Below, piece after piece: positions 10,801 through 21,775 of a stretch of 64,000 nucleotides of DNA (its first letter is position 1; every line of letters begins with the position of its first letter). The DNA comes from a virus. Under the pieces are notes generated by a model. It saw nothing but the letters and a program-made list of their open reading frames with translations. It ran no database searches and was not told where the DNA came from. Position numbers and translations under genes: made by a program. Location: positions 25,038-89,037 of the IMG/VR virus record IMGVR_UViG_3300020214_000007. One strand, 5' to 3'.

Positions 10801-13596
10801 CCGTTATCTATATCCCTTGTGTAGATATAGTGATTTCTAGACCCAGAAGATTCTGCAGTTTTTAATCTGTATTCACCATTAAGCCTATCATCAGCCAGTG
10901 CGTACACTTCTGTTTGATTTGCCACTGTCTGCTGATTTAGATCAGTTTGTGCCGTAAATTCGTCCTTTGACCAGACAGCTGCCGTCTCCAGCACATTCTC
11001 AGTCTCAGTGCTAGTCAATGTTGGTTTTACAACCCAAAATTCTTTTCTAGTTAACGTCGCATTGTACGTAGCTGTTATTTCCGTAGACCAGTCTGCGCTA
11101 AGTATGATTGGAGATTCAGATGATTGAACATAAGAATTAAAAATGGAAAATTTAAATCCATAAGACTGATATATATTTCTTGAAGAGATTTTTAACGACA
11201 AGTTATCCTGTGTTACTAAAGAACTCTTGTATGCCCTTTGTCTAAGAACATAGGCGCCAAAACCACCCGGAACAGAAAATCTAGCTGATGGAGCGTTTGT
11301 ATATGCGTGCAGTGGCGACCCTATGGATTCTTGATTTACTCGGAATAAATTATAAGATGTTGGTATTTCGGGTACAGTTTCTGTAATTCTATTAGAATTT
11401 GAGATAATAACATCTGGATTAGTGACTTCAATATAAAATTCAATATTTGAAGTATCTATTTCCTGAAGCGCTATTGAATACTGATCGGCTAAATAATCAT
11501 AAATAGATTTTCTATAAAATTCAAGAATGGATTGATTTGATCCAGATATGTTTTTGGCGTAATTTAATTTACCATCAGAATCTTTTATTAAATTATATTC
11601 TGTTGTTTTTTCATCATCCAAAAGAACGTTTTGATTGATAACGTAAGAGCTAGACCATTTTGAAACATGATAATAACACGATGCTCTTAAATCTTTTATC
11701 TTTGCGGAAAATATTCTAGAAGTAAGAGCCACAGAAACTGCGTTATACAAAAGTTTGAATGGTCCGCTCAGTAGATGCCGTTGCATTAAATGGCGTTTGG
11801 TTAATCGACGCCGAAGCCGAGTTTGCCGTTGCAAAATCAAAAATACTAGATGGCTGATAAACATCATTACAGTATTTAAGCATGGTGCATGTAGTCGCCA
11901 ATACATTTCCCCTCAGCAGTGCGTCGGCCACATTGGTGTAGCCATATCCAACAAAAATTGGTTTGTCTCTAGAATTTTTTAATACGACATTTGACTCAGA
12001 GTAAGATCCAGTAAATTCTTTTGCGGTTTTAGTTGTCGTAATTCCCAAAGCCAATGAACCAACGTTGCTTCTTCCAAACAGCGAATATACATCATAGTTT
12101 GTTGAGTTTATGGTTACAGCTTCAAAGACTGAAGCATTTATTGGCCAGGCGTTATTCTTTTTTTCATCCAAAAAAACATTATTAGTATTATAGCTCCATG
12201 TATTAAGTTGATAAGAGTCAGTTGAAATTGTCAAAGAGGGATCAATGTTTTCGGCCCCACTAGATTGAGACAAATCTAAAACAATAGTGCCTTGGGTATT
12301 TTCAACAAAGTATTTTACTTTTTGCCCTTGTTCTCTGGTAATTGGTGATATTGGAGACCACGCTAAAATATCAAAAGAGGATAATTGTTCATTGGTAATT
12401 GCATCAATCGACATTAGCCAATGCACCGCTGCATTTGTAGGGGCGGAGCTATTTGGATTAACGTAAGAATACTTTGACAAGTTATATGGAGACTGTTGGA
12501 GTCTGTAGAAAATATAGGGATTTGCAGACCCATAATTTCCAGAAGTTTTCATTTCCGAAAGCTGAGAAGATGTACACAAAACCGCGCAATTAATAACTTT
12601 TTGTTTTATATTTAATTCTGAATCAATTTCTTCTTGTCCATTTACCGAAGAAACGTCTACCTGTCTAAATATTTTTGCTATCAATCTCCAATTAAATGTT
12701 TCGTATGTTCTATTATCAGATATTGCTTTCCTGGGTACAACTATTTCAAAACCATCCGTTGAAAAATTATTATTAATAATATTATTTTTAAAAGTTATTG
12801 ATTTTTTAGAAAAGATCTTTTTATTTCTCATTGAATTATCAACAGCAATCGACTCTTCTGCAATCTGATTAAACACATTAACTACATTTATATTTTCCTT
12901 ATACTGTGGTACCACCGAAGAAATCGACTCAGTGGAAGATAGGTAAACTTTATCGTAAACTAACTGCAAATTTTTAGGATGAGGATCTGAAAATAGTACA
13001 ACAATTTTATATGGACGATTTGATCTTTCTTCATATACACTGTGATCAATCTGATCTAATAATATCCTGTATTTTTTAATACCACTATTTTTATCTACAT
13101 ACTCTTGACCGTTTTCATCTATAACTTTTATAGATTTTGGAATTTTATTTTCTTCTATAAAAGAATTTAAATTATCTATCAAAAAAGAATCTGTTGGAAG
13201 CATTGTGTAATATCTCGATACATAGTAAGAGTGCACAAACATTTCGTTTTTTATTTCTCGATGCACATATCTTTTATCTAACGTTTGTTCATCCAAGAAC
13301 AAATCAGATATACTGACATCTTCACAGTCAAATATTGTGTTGGCGTTCTCGTCTTCAAGAACGCCAAGTTCGTTTGCAAATACTAATTTATTTTTTAAAT
13401 CTAGTGGATTAGAATTGATCTCTGTGGCGTAAGCATTTTCTGGAGTAAAACCAGATAAATCTGTAATCGACAGATTATTTGCTGGACTAATTGGCTTAGA
13501 AGAAAACCACGCTAAACCAACAGACTGATCATCAACTGGCAGATTATTAGTTTTTTTAAATTTAATATCAGAGTCTGAATTGAGCGGTTTAGACAT
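7812..13596 (-). CDS. Giant baseplate/fibre protein, 1927 aa, with peptidoglycan-binding-like domain; one CGGA +1 site
   Basis: Two frames (13596-11743 and 11906-7812) join by a +1 shift at CGG 11766-11764, after residue 610. The second frame's apparent N-terminus upstream of the shift is Arg/His/Leu-rich nonsense, whereas after the shift it reads naturally (GPFKLLYNAVSVALTSRIF). Around residues 940-1005 there is a stretch like the PG_binding_1 fold: helices with YDAKTEAAVLKFQQ followed by DGIVDSETKSLF. The remainder is beta-rich and Ser/Asn-rich. The gene follows an AGGAT ribosome site after the 1570-residue gene. It may be a baseplate arm or fibre that contacts the cell wall (inference). 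Confidence 0.82.
11763..11766 (-). other. CGGA +1 recoding site B
   Basis: In-frame CGG follows GAG at residue 610 of the 1927-residue protein. The zero frame stops at TAA after 6 more codons; the +1 frame continues for 1316 codons. Confidence 0.88.
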
Positions 13597-13599
13597 CTT

Positions 13600-16500
13600 T
13601 TAATTATCCTTTTTTAAATTAATATATTCAGATATAAAATACGGAGTTGAACCCAAAAAACCCGCCTGATATTGTTCATATCTAGGAATTGGCAGCCAGG
13701 CTGGTGGAGTCCATCTTGGGGTGGCCCCAGAGGAGGTTACTAGTTGCTCATTATAGTAACTGGTTATAAACCTTGGAGTTGAGTATGTTTCCAGAGATTC
13801 TGTCTTATCAAAATTAATAACATCAACCACTTTTAAGTCTGACACGTAATTTAAATCAATATTATCGTAAGACTCATACCAATATGCTATATCGCCAGCA
13901 ACCGGCGTAGCATCACTGGAGTAGGATGTTTTAAAGTCTGATTCCGCTACAATGTACCAATATCCGGGGTTAGATCTAGACTGACTAATAATGGGACCTA
14001 TGGAGAATCTGCCATTATTATCTGTTGTAACTATTCCAGAATAATCAGAAAAATTAGTTGAAGAAGAATAGACCTGAGTTTTAAGAGCATTGTGCGGGGA
14101 TCTTCCTTTTCTCCAATAAATAATCGCATTCTTGCTAGGAAGATTATTTTTTGTAGCAATTCCATCAATAAACATTGAAGAAATACCATCTGCCTTAATA
14201 ATTGAGGGATCTGTTGCTATTGATATGCTATAATTTTCTCTGTAGCTAGAATATATTTTGTATGTATAGTATTTATCAAATGAAGAGTTACCTGCGCCTG
14301 AGCCCATAACCCTTATAGCATCGGTTACCATTCCCTGAACGGGCGTGGCGGCTGAGTAAGTTGCCCTAGTCATTGCATATCCTTCGGCGTTTGTTGTTAC
14401 GACAGAGGGATATATTGTTAAATAATTGCTAGATAAAGTAAATTCTTGATCTGATTTTGGGTTTCCATTAATATCTAAAGAAGATATTGATATAATAATA
14501 AAATCCTTTTTGTCATCCATTACGTTATGGGGAGATATTCTTATTCGCGCTGTTTTAAATGGATATTCTTTTGCGGAAGCAATTACATAACCCTTTTGAA
14601 GAAGCGAAGAAGTTTCGCCAAATCCGATATTAATCGGCGTGCTTTGCTCGTACTTTGACGTTTCGTAGGTAACCTCATAGAACAGCGGAGTACTTGGTGT
14701 GGCATCAAAAACTATTTTTGAATAATACGATGTGTCGTTTAATACATTATCTACATGATAAGAATTTTTTGTTCTATAGGTAATTTCATAATTACGATTT
14801 TTATTAAATACAGGAGTTGAGCTCGCCACTGAAAGAATATTCGAACTTGAAGTTAAATCCTCAAATAATGTTTCACCAGTAAAGCTATCAACAATAGTCG
14901 CATCGTATATATCAAAATAGGATAAATAAAAAGAATCATCAAAAGAAGGTTTAATAAATTCTCTATTATAAAAACCAAACTGCCTTGGTGTTGCAAAGTC
15001 CTCAAAAGCTGTTTCTATATAATTAATATATGGAGTCGATTCTCCCTGCCTGTAAGCGTTAATGTGTATAGGTGCTCCAGCCTGTGGCACTGAAGAAAGT
15101 GCTATCTCTTTTAGTTTGCCTGTGAATATTTCTTTTTGCGGTTTTGCGTAAGCGTAATATTCTTCCTTGCCTATATGCAGCCATCCGGTATTAATTCGGG
15201 CTTCCATTTTTTCATCATATAGTCGACCACGCGCAATAAAATTGCTAAATACAGTAGTATTTCTGGCTAAGTCATATGTTTCTTTTATAGAGTTAGCTGG
15301 ATATACTATTTTTTTTGAAGTATAAAAATCATCATTAATTATAGAATTAATCGTATCAAATTTTAATACATAGTTTTTATTTAAAAATGGATTAACTATT
15401 TCCTGCTCAGACCAAATTAATACATCAACATCGGCTGGATCCAATATAGATATATTTTCAAAATAGTATTTAAACTTAGAGGAACCAGAAATTCCAAAGG
15501 TTTCTCTAATTATTTCTGGAACAATAATTGTATCTGAATTTTTACTTGGAACAAATTCACCACTTTGTTTTCTGTATCCGACATATCCATTTTCGTCAAT
15601 ATATCCAGTTATTGGAGTTGACAACGCTTCAAAGGGTATCCAATTAACAACTTTTCTTGGATAAATTTCTCCATCAAAAAGATTAAGGGCAATTGATGTT
15701 GGAACTGAAGAATACGGATATTGAATCTTTGAAAAATATTGATCGGCCGTCACTGATCCACCAACAGTATTGACTTGAATATTTGGAGAAGACGGAACAT
15801 AGACATCATAACCCAAAATTGGATCATATGTCACTCCGCCATGTCCCAAAAGCGAAGAGGATTCAGCACTATAACCGACTATCGCCGAACCTTCTGGTTT
15901 AACATTGTCAATACATATAAGGCCTGGAGTTGCCCCAGGTGGATAAACAATATTATTTGCTATAGATTGTTGATCTATGAAATAGCTTACAGGGGGCGAC
16001 GCTTCTTCAGAATTAATTCTTAAAGTTCTGGTTTGTTTTTTGGTTTGTTTTGTTTTTGTTTTTAATGACCACAGCTTAGACAATGCCTGAACAAATGTTG
16101 ACTGGCTCATTCCTGGAGTGGCAGATATGAAAGACGTGGGGGCGGCATAATAAAGTGCGTCAGTGGGTTTATGGGAAAATCTAATTATAAAATCATCAGA
16201 TTGTGGTGGAGTAGCATATTGGGTTCCATTCCACAACCCTAATCTAAGAGTAATATCGTTTATATAATTAATATGCATCTTATTAATCTCAATACTGTTT
16301 AAGAGATTGTTTAAATCTTTTAATTTATTATAATATGCTTTAAGTGTATTTTTTTCTTTTATTTCTAAATCACTAGATGTGAATCCCTCTGTATCAAATA
16401 TTCCATATGGCTTCCAGTCTTGTACCGATATATCTGTTCCGTTCAGATATTTGATTATTTTTAGGATAGATTGTTAAAGGGGTATAAAATACTGTTGGAG

Positions 16501-18315
16501 TTGCGTAAATCGCGTGAGGCGTTGCATGAAATTCTAAAGTATAATTTACTGTTGCCGCTGGGTTATCATATTCCCTAATTGTGTAATCGGAGTAATATTC
16601 AATATCAACATTTACCGGAAAGTAGCCAGGGGTAGGTCCTGCAGATTTTTTACCCTTGGCGAGTAGAAATGTTTCAAAATATACGGGCGTTGCATCGGTT
16701 TGTCGTATTGACAGAGCTAAATCATCCTGGTCTCCTATACCTGGTTGGTAATAAGGAATTTCGATATTAGAATCATAATATCGTGCAGACAATCTACCAA
16801 CGCTATCATCGTTTAATCCAGCGTAATCCCATAATGCATTATCAAAAGCAAAATATCCCCAGTTATTTGGATATCTAATATTAAGCTCTTCTACTAATTT
16901 TTTAAAATATTCTGTTTGATTACCATCGGCGGTAAAGTACGGAGTAGAACTAGTTATATCAGACATCTCCAAAATCTCTGGAGTTGCGCCGGCATATTCT
17001 GAACTAGGGTTAACTCCATAAGCTTTCCAAATATTCAGCTCTCTTCTGAGGGTGCGCTTAAATGATTCAATGTCAACGCCTATTGGATTTTTAAACGCAT
17101 CTAATATTCTTTCTCTAAAAGAAACATTGTTCTCCAGGTAAAGGCGGCTCATTCCAACTCTTAAGCCAAGTTCATCAAACCAGTTAAATATTTGAACCGG
17201 CAGTTGTGTAAGATTTGTTAAGCCTAAGTTTTCATTTTTTGCTTGTAGTAAATAAAATTTTTGTAAAGTAAGTATCTCTCTGTTTATTGGATTGTGATAA
17301 AAAACATAATCAGTTTCTCTAGAGTTAAGAAAATCCGAAATATTATCTATTCTTGCTAATTCAATACCATTGGCTAGTATTTTATGAAAAGTGGCATTTA
17401 CATTATTGGACGAATAAATCCACGCTATTTGATTTGTATCTGCTCTATTAATAAAAGAATTAATATTTAATATATCTAATTCTCTATCAAATTTATCTAG
17501 ATGCTCTCCTACAATCGCATTAATAAATTTTCCGGCTGTTGTTTTAGGAACATACAGGTTCGGAGTTGCCTGATTTACCGCATCTGAATATAAAACCATC
17601 CAAGAAGGAAATCTCTTTAAAATATTTTTTACGCTCTGAGAAATAACTGGATTTACCGGATCTGCTATTGCAACTTCAATAATAAGAATAAATGACAATA
17701 CACTAAGATCTAATACTTCAGTATCTATTTTTATTTCAAATTTAGCATATCTCTTTGTATTTTTTAGTAAAAGCAAGGACGCCAGCGCGTCCGATTGAGC
17801 GGTTGAGGAAAGAAAGTAGGGTCCGATTTAGAGCATCTGACTCATATATATTTAAGGTAAAAACAATATTTTCAATACTATTCAAAGAAGAAGAAAATGC
17901 CCCTTTAAAGGTTCTAATATCTATTCTAGAAGAAGTATCAACAAATCTTAATTTGTTTGCAACAAAAGAATCTGCAGTAAAAATTGGGGTAGAGGATGAA
18001 TCGGGGTTAAAAATAGCACTTTCGCCCTGAAAAGAATCTGAATCAAATAGGTAGTATTCTAGTATATTTGAATCGTTTACTAATTCTCCGATAATTTGTA
18101 ACTTCGACCGCTCCAGATATTGTTGGGGTTGCATCTGATAAAATTTCTGTTCCAGTAAAAGTGTAATCATTAACAGAGTTTAAACCATATGGCGATCTTG
18201 TATAGCAGTAGTTTGTATAATACTTATTTGCATACAGGTCAATACCCTGCGTACTCCAAATTTTTCCATTTTTAGAAAAATCAGAAGTAACAAAACTAAG
18301 TAAATAAGTTTTCAT
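13600..18315 (-). CDS. Giant baseplate/fibre protein with Ig-like domains, 1570 aa; three CGGA +1 sites
   Basis: Conventional reading gives four fragments in successive +1 frames (18315-18043, 18170-17742, 17776-16394, 16278-13600), with apparent starts that are arbitrary. In-frame CGG at 18090, 17825 and 16441 (after residues 75, 163 and 624) joins them, and the supposed gap 16279-16393 becomes normal coding sequence (GTDISVQDWKPYGIF). The start ATG at 18315 has a GGGG ribosome site directly after the phosphoesterase stop. Around residues 1190-1275 is an invasin-like (Big_1-type) Ig domain with GNPKSDQEFTLSSN and TTNAEGYA motifs; a second Ig-like repeat follows. The whole protein is studded with about two dozen A-T-P or S-T-P tripeptides. 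Likely a baseplate protein leading into fibre-like repeats. Confidence 0.87.
16438..16441 (-). other. CGGA +1 recoding site C
   Basis: In-frame CGG follows GAA at residue 624 of the 1570-residue protein. The zero frame has 14 more codons before TGA; the +1 frame is open for 945 codons to the gene end. Confidence 0.88.
17822..17825 (-). other. CGGA +1 recoding site D
   Basis: In-frame CGG follows AAT at residue 163. The zero frame has 26 further codons before TAA. The shifted frame reads GPYFLSSTAQSDALASLL and stays open for 460 codons to site C. Confidence 0.87.
18087..18090 (-). other. CGGA +1 recoding site E
   Basis: In-frame CGG follows TAT at residue 75, giving EVTNY, the recoded position, then ELVNDSNILEYYLF. 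The zero frame has 14 more codons, many of them Arg/Lys, before a stop. Confidence 0.88.
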
Positions 18316-18323
18316 TTATACCC

Positions 18324-19514
18324 CTATACGGCATCTAGCCATACGCTATATTCAGAGGTAACTCCGTGCTCTGGATGAATAAACATTAGGTGTTGACACG
18401 GCCTACTCAGAGAAGAAAAATACTCTTGAGCATACGTGTTGCTACTTTCTGTAGAACCAGAAACTCTTAATATACTGCTGCCAATTGTCATTTTAAACTG
18501 CTGATGATAATGACCCATAAATACATCGTCAAAATGTTCTGGTATCGCCCCATCTTTCCAGCCCATTACCTTTTTATAATATCCATAATATTGAGCTGGT
18601 GTCGGTAACTGATCCCCATGTATGAGGAGACTTGAGTAATCACCGACATTGTCTATTGCATACCAGTTTCTTTCCCCCCTTCCATCTGGAATGTTAAAAG
18701 TAATTCTATCTTCTTTGGCAAAAATTAATTCCAATATCTTGTACAAAAGTCTATCCATATTAGTTTCTGGATCATGAGATTTTTTTAACTTTCCACCCAC
18801 GGCTCCATGATTGCCAATAATTCCAATAACATGCACTCTTTTGAAATTTTCTAAAGCTGTTATAAAAAACTTTGAAAGTATTCTAGGACCGTTAATTCCA
18901 ACCTGTCTATACAGGCCAGAATCAATAAGATGACTTTGACCCGCAAATATTTCCTCACCCTCTACTATATCGCCCAAAAGCCAAACATGTAAATTATCTA
19001 CGTTGTGATGCAGACGTTGCATCGCTGTAATTTCCAATAACCTCTCAGTATACAATTCTATTCTTTTTTCAAGCACTTCTGTATTATAATTTGCAGTTAC
19101 CTTGCCCATTTGCCAATCCGCAAAAACGGCAACCGCTGTTTCTGGGCTAGTTTGCTTGTTACCCTTTAGGGTTGGGGCTTTTATCTTTGGTAACTCAAAA
19201 ACAGAAAACGCATCAAATGCTGCTTGATAAACGGCAACTACCGCCTCACTTTTAACATTTTTATATTTTTCAGCCAACTTTGCTAGGCGTCTGTTTTCTG
19301 ACCTTAGGAATAGTGAAGCATCTTCCGAAGAGGGTTCGACAAAAGTAATCTCATCTTCTTCAACAGATAGATTGTCATTTTGAGTAACATCTATTTCTTC
19401 GTGAATAATTTGACCAGGAAAATCTTTATAACCTTCTGACAACATTCTGGCATGAGTCATGTTTTTTGCTTTGATTATTTGTTTTTTTGTAACTACATAA
19501 GATTGTACTGACAT
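18324..19514 (-). CDS. Calcineurin-like metallophosphoesterase (396 aa)
   Basis: The C-terminal two thirds carries the ordered metal-binding motifs of the metallophosphoesterase superfamily: FADWQMGK near residue 131 (position of the DxHxG motif, here with Gln for the usual His), GDIVEG near 180, GNHGAVGG near 236, IHGDQ near 296 and GHYHQ near 333. The N-terminal 125 residues are a separate helical and acidic extension with no recognised fold. It is placed unusually, inside the baseplate operon between the gpJ-like gene and the 1570-residue protein. It has an AGGAT ribosome site just after the gpJ-like stop region. Substrate is unknown; phosphodiesterase or DNA-processing activity is possible. 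Gln in motif I may alter metal binding. No in-frame CGG was noticed. Confidence 0.88.
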   Translation of the reverse strand: MSVQSYVVTKKQIIKAKNMTHARMLSEGYKDFPGQIIHEEIDVTQNDNLSVEEDEITFVEPSSEDASLFLRSENRRLAKLAEKYKNVKSEAVVAVYQAAFDAFSVFELPKIKAPTLKGNKQTSPETAVAVFADWQMGKVTANYNTEVLEKRIELYTERLLEITAMQRLHHNVDNLHVWLLGDIVEGEEIFAGQSHLIDSGLYRQVGINGPRILSKFFITALENFKRVHVIGIIGNHGAVGGKLKKSHDPETNMDRLLYKILELIFAKEDRITFNIPDGRGERNWYAIDNVGDYSSLLIHGDQLPTPAQYYGYYKKVMGWKDGAIPEHFDDVFMGHYHQQFKMTIGSSILRVSGSTESSNTYAQEYFSSLSRPCQHLMFIHPEHGVTSEYSVWLDAV

Positions 19515-19524
19515 TTATCATCCT

Positions 19525-20697
19525 TTAATAATTTGAACTACTACCCATTATAACAGAATAAACCGCCAATGATCCAGCTGTCATATATGATTTATCATCT
19601 GATAATCTGTAATCTTTATTGGCAATATTTTGATTATCTACTCTAATTGATTTGACAGAAACAGACACTATAATTTCTGACGCACTTCTTGCCTGACGTT
19701 CAATCTCTGTTACCGATATGGAATCTCCAATCGATAGACTATTAACGTATCTATTAATAAATATTCTTGCCTGATTTTCAACCGCCCTAGCTGTATCAGT
19801 TGTTGTACCCTCTCTTAAAATGATAGACATATTTATATCTACCGGTTTTCTTTCTGCGATTCTTACATTAAGATTAACACCAACGGGCTTAATTGATCTA
19901 ACTTGATCAATCACTAAATCGGCCATTGTTGCAAGTCCAGATCTTGTTTCGGGAACTATTATTATATCACAAGAACCTATTCCAAAAGAGGCTTCTCTAA
20001 TTTTTGCGTCTTTTACTCCCTTTACCGCCAATGCGGCAAAGCGTATTGATTCAGCGGTTCCGGTGTTAGAACCCCTGATCGCGGAAACGATTCTTCTTCT
20101 ATAATTATCATCAGACTCTGAATTTAGGGTACTGTATACTTCTTTGGGATTATTGCAGAAAACAACTACTCCAGCGGGGGGAATAAAATTGTGCTGCGTT
20201 AAAGTATTTCTTGCAGCGGTAATATTGTTGTCTGCAAATTTTGCTTTTACTGCTCCGTAAGCCCTGGTATTTCCATTTGGAATAATCACATCTCCATTAA
20301 GCTCGTATACATATTGTGTCGACGAATAATTACCTACATCATTAAAAACCAAGGTCCCAGATGGTATGACAATTGCAGTGTTATGCGTTTTATTTATAAA
20401 GAATTCTATGTTTGCAGTTGTTCTTTCCGGTACAAGCTCAGAAGAAACAGATCTTCTTGGAACGTTATATAAAGCTCCTATCATATCTAAATTGAGGCCA
20501 TTTGCCGTAGATAGACTCGACTGCTCAATACTTATTTTTAAAGCATTATATAAATCATATATTTCTGAATGTATTGCTTCCGCAAAGGCTCTTGCTATAG
20601 AACCGGGTGAAATAGAAGCTATTCCAGCGTTCCTTTGAAGTCCGTCCAGCGATGCCATCAGCATTTGTTCTTTTGTTTTTATATTCATCATTGGCAT
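19525..20697 (-). CDS. Baseplate J-like protein (gpJ / T4 gp6-type wedge)
   Basis: A 390-residue protein with the features of the baseplate J family: an N-terminal helical part (GSIARAFAEAIHSEIYDLYN), a central beta-rich domain with ANIEFF and VIPSGTLVF, and a characteristic segment ESDDNYRRRIVSAIRGSNTGT followed by AALAVKGVKDAKI, then a C-terminal domain with DINMSIILREG and ITEIERQARS. In P2-like and T4-like phages this protein forms the baseplate wedge that controls sheath contraction. The start at 20697 follows an AGGAGC ribosome site overlapping the stop of the gp25-like gene, a classic wedge gene pair. Confidence 0.88.
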   Translation of the reverse strand: MPMMNIKTKEQMLMASLDGLQRNAGIASISPGSIARAFAEAIHSEIYDLYNALKISIEQSSLSTANGLNLDMIGALYNVPRRSVSSELVPERTTANIEFFINKTHNTAIVIPSGTLVFNDVGNYSSTQYVYELNGDVIIPNGNTRAYGAVKAKFADNNITAARNTLTQHNFIPPAGVVVFCNNPKEVYSTLNSESDDNYRRRIVSAIRGSNTGTAESIRFAALAVKGVKDAKIREASFGIGSCDIIIVPETRSGLATMADLVIDQVRSIKPVGVNLNVRIAERKPVDINMSIILREGTTTDTARAVENQARIFINRYVNSLSIGDSISVTEIERQARSASEIIVSVSVKSIRVDNQNIANKDYRLSDDKSYMTAGSLAVYSVIMGSSSNY

Positions 20698-20698
20698 A

Positions 20699-21079
20699 CT
20701 ATGCTCCTAAATTTTGGGTTACAGACAAAATCACGGGTTGGTAACTAGTACCCGCTAAATATACATCAAATCGTATAGAATCCGCGCTTACTGGCACTGC
20801 TTCAATAGTAATTTGTTTATTTTTAAAAACTCCCTCTCTTTCTAGAGCTGCCCTTATAAGCCTCTTACCGAGATCTCCAGTTTGAGGTGTTTGGGGCATT
20901 CCGTAAAGTATTGAGAGTTGAACACCCAATTCTGGGTATATAAAAAAATCACCAGGTTCAGTCATAAGCCTGATATAGACCTGCTGTATGTCCTTTGTGG
21001 CATAATCCTGAGCCATGGCTATATCTCCAGATCCATTAATAACTAAATCACCACTTAAATCAAGATAAAAATCAGACAT
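20699..21079 (-). CDS. gp25-like baseplate wedge protein (126 aa)
   Basis: Size and motif pattern fit the T4 gp25 / P2 gpW family: DLVINGSGDIAMAQDYATKD near residues 9-28, an Arg/Glu segment (YIRLMTEPGDFFIYPELGVQ) and LGKRLIRAALEREGVF. These proteins dock the wedge to the sheath and start sheath assembly. It overlaps the previous gene's stop by 8 bases and is followed directly by the gpJ-like gene, the order conserved in contractile phages. Confidence 0.87.
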   Translation of the reverse strand: MSDFYLDLSGDLVINGSGDIAMAQDYATKDIQQVYIRLMTEPGDFFIYPELGVQLSILYGMPQTPQTGDLGKRLIRAALEREGVFKNKQITIEAVPVSADSIRFDVYLAGTSYQPVILSVTQNLGA

Positions 21080-21773
21080 TTTTATCCTTCAACAATCTTG
21101 CTTTCGCTTGTTCCATAGTATATCCTAATTGTTTTAATTTTAAAAGCCCATCTAACGCCGCTTGTTTTGCTAATCCAAAAGCTTCTGATCCTATTAGATC
21201 TTTATTCCCTTCCCAAAAAGAACTAGCTTCATCCAATTCTTGTTGAGTAAAATTTTGATCTTTAGAAACCAAAGTTGACTGTAAATTTTCCTCCCATGGG
21301 AGTAAGTTTGTAGCCGTTACAAATTCGTATTCACCCTGAATAGTAACCGTGGATTGAGTGTCTTCTTGGTCATATTGACTTATATTATTTATATAATAAT
21401 CAGCGTTTTTAAAACCCGGATTAAAATCTCTATTGTTTGCTTGAGTAAAAGCCGGCTCCGTAAATACCGTAGCGGAACTGTTAAATTCTTTAGAATTCCA
21501 TTTTAATCCATCCTCTTTAGAATTAAATTTAATATTATCAGCAAAAATGGATACTGTTCTAGTTGAACCATTTATCACTATACCAACTCCCGGGGCAGCA
21601 AAAATCTCTATATCTCCAGCGTCAGTTATTCTTAAAAATCCAGGATTGTCTGGATGAGTAAGCCCAACCTCTCTGGACGAATAGGTCTTTCTTCTGTTGA
21701 TTTCATCTGCTTCTGTAATCGTTTTTCCAACAGAAGATTCATAGCTTTTATCTGAAGTAATTTTTCCAGCCAT
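21072..21773 (-). CDS. Spike-adjacent hypothetical structural protein (233 aa)
   Basis: The N-terminal half is beta-rich with a motif (GFLRITDAGDIEIFAAPGVG) resembling short beta-helical spike or lattice proteins; the C-terminal 60 residues are helical (LGYTMEQAKARLLKDK). It lies 2 bases after the recoded spike gene and overlaps the gp25-like gene by 8 bases, so it is probably part of the central spike or its connection to the wedge. No named family is recognised and no CGG recoding is needed. Confidence 0.7.
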   Translation of the reverse strand: MAGKITSDKSYESSVGKTITEADEINRRKTYSSREVGLTHPDNPGFLRITDAGDIEIFAAPGVGIVINGSTRTVSIFADNIKFNSKEDGLKWNSKEFNSSATVFTEPAFTQANNRDFNPGFKNADYYINNISQYDQEDTQSTVTIQGEYEFVTATNLLPWEENLQSTLVSKDQNFTQQELDEASSFWEGNKDLIGSEAFGLAKQAALDGLLKLKQLGYTMEQAKARLLKDKNV

Positions 21774-21775
21774 AA

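Noticed and set aside
13600-18315. A-T-P / S-T-P motifs as a repeated DNA element or recognition site
   Set aside because: The underlying codons vary at every degenerate position while the reading phase is constant, which indicates protein-level conservation.
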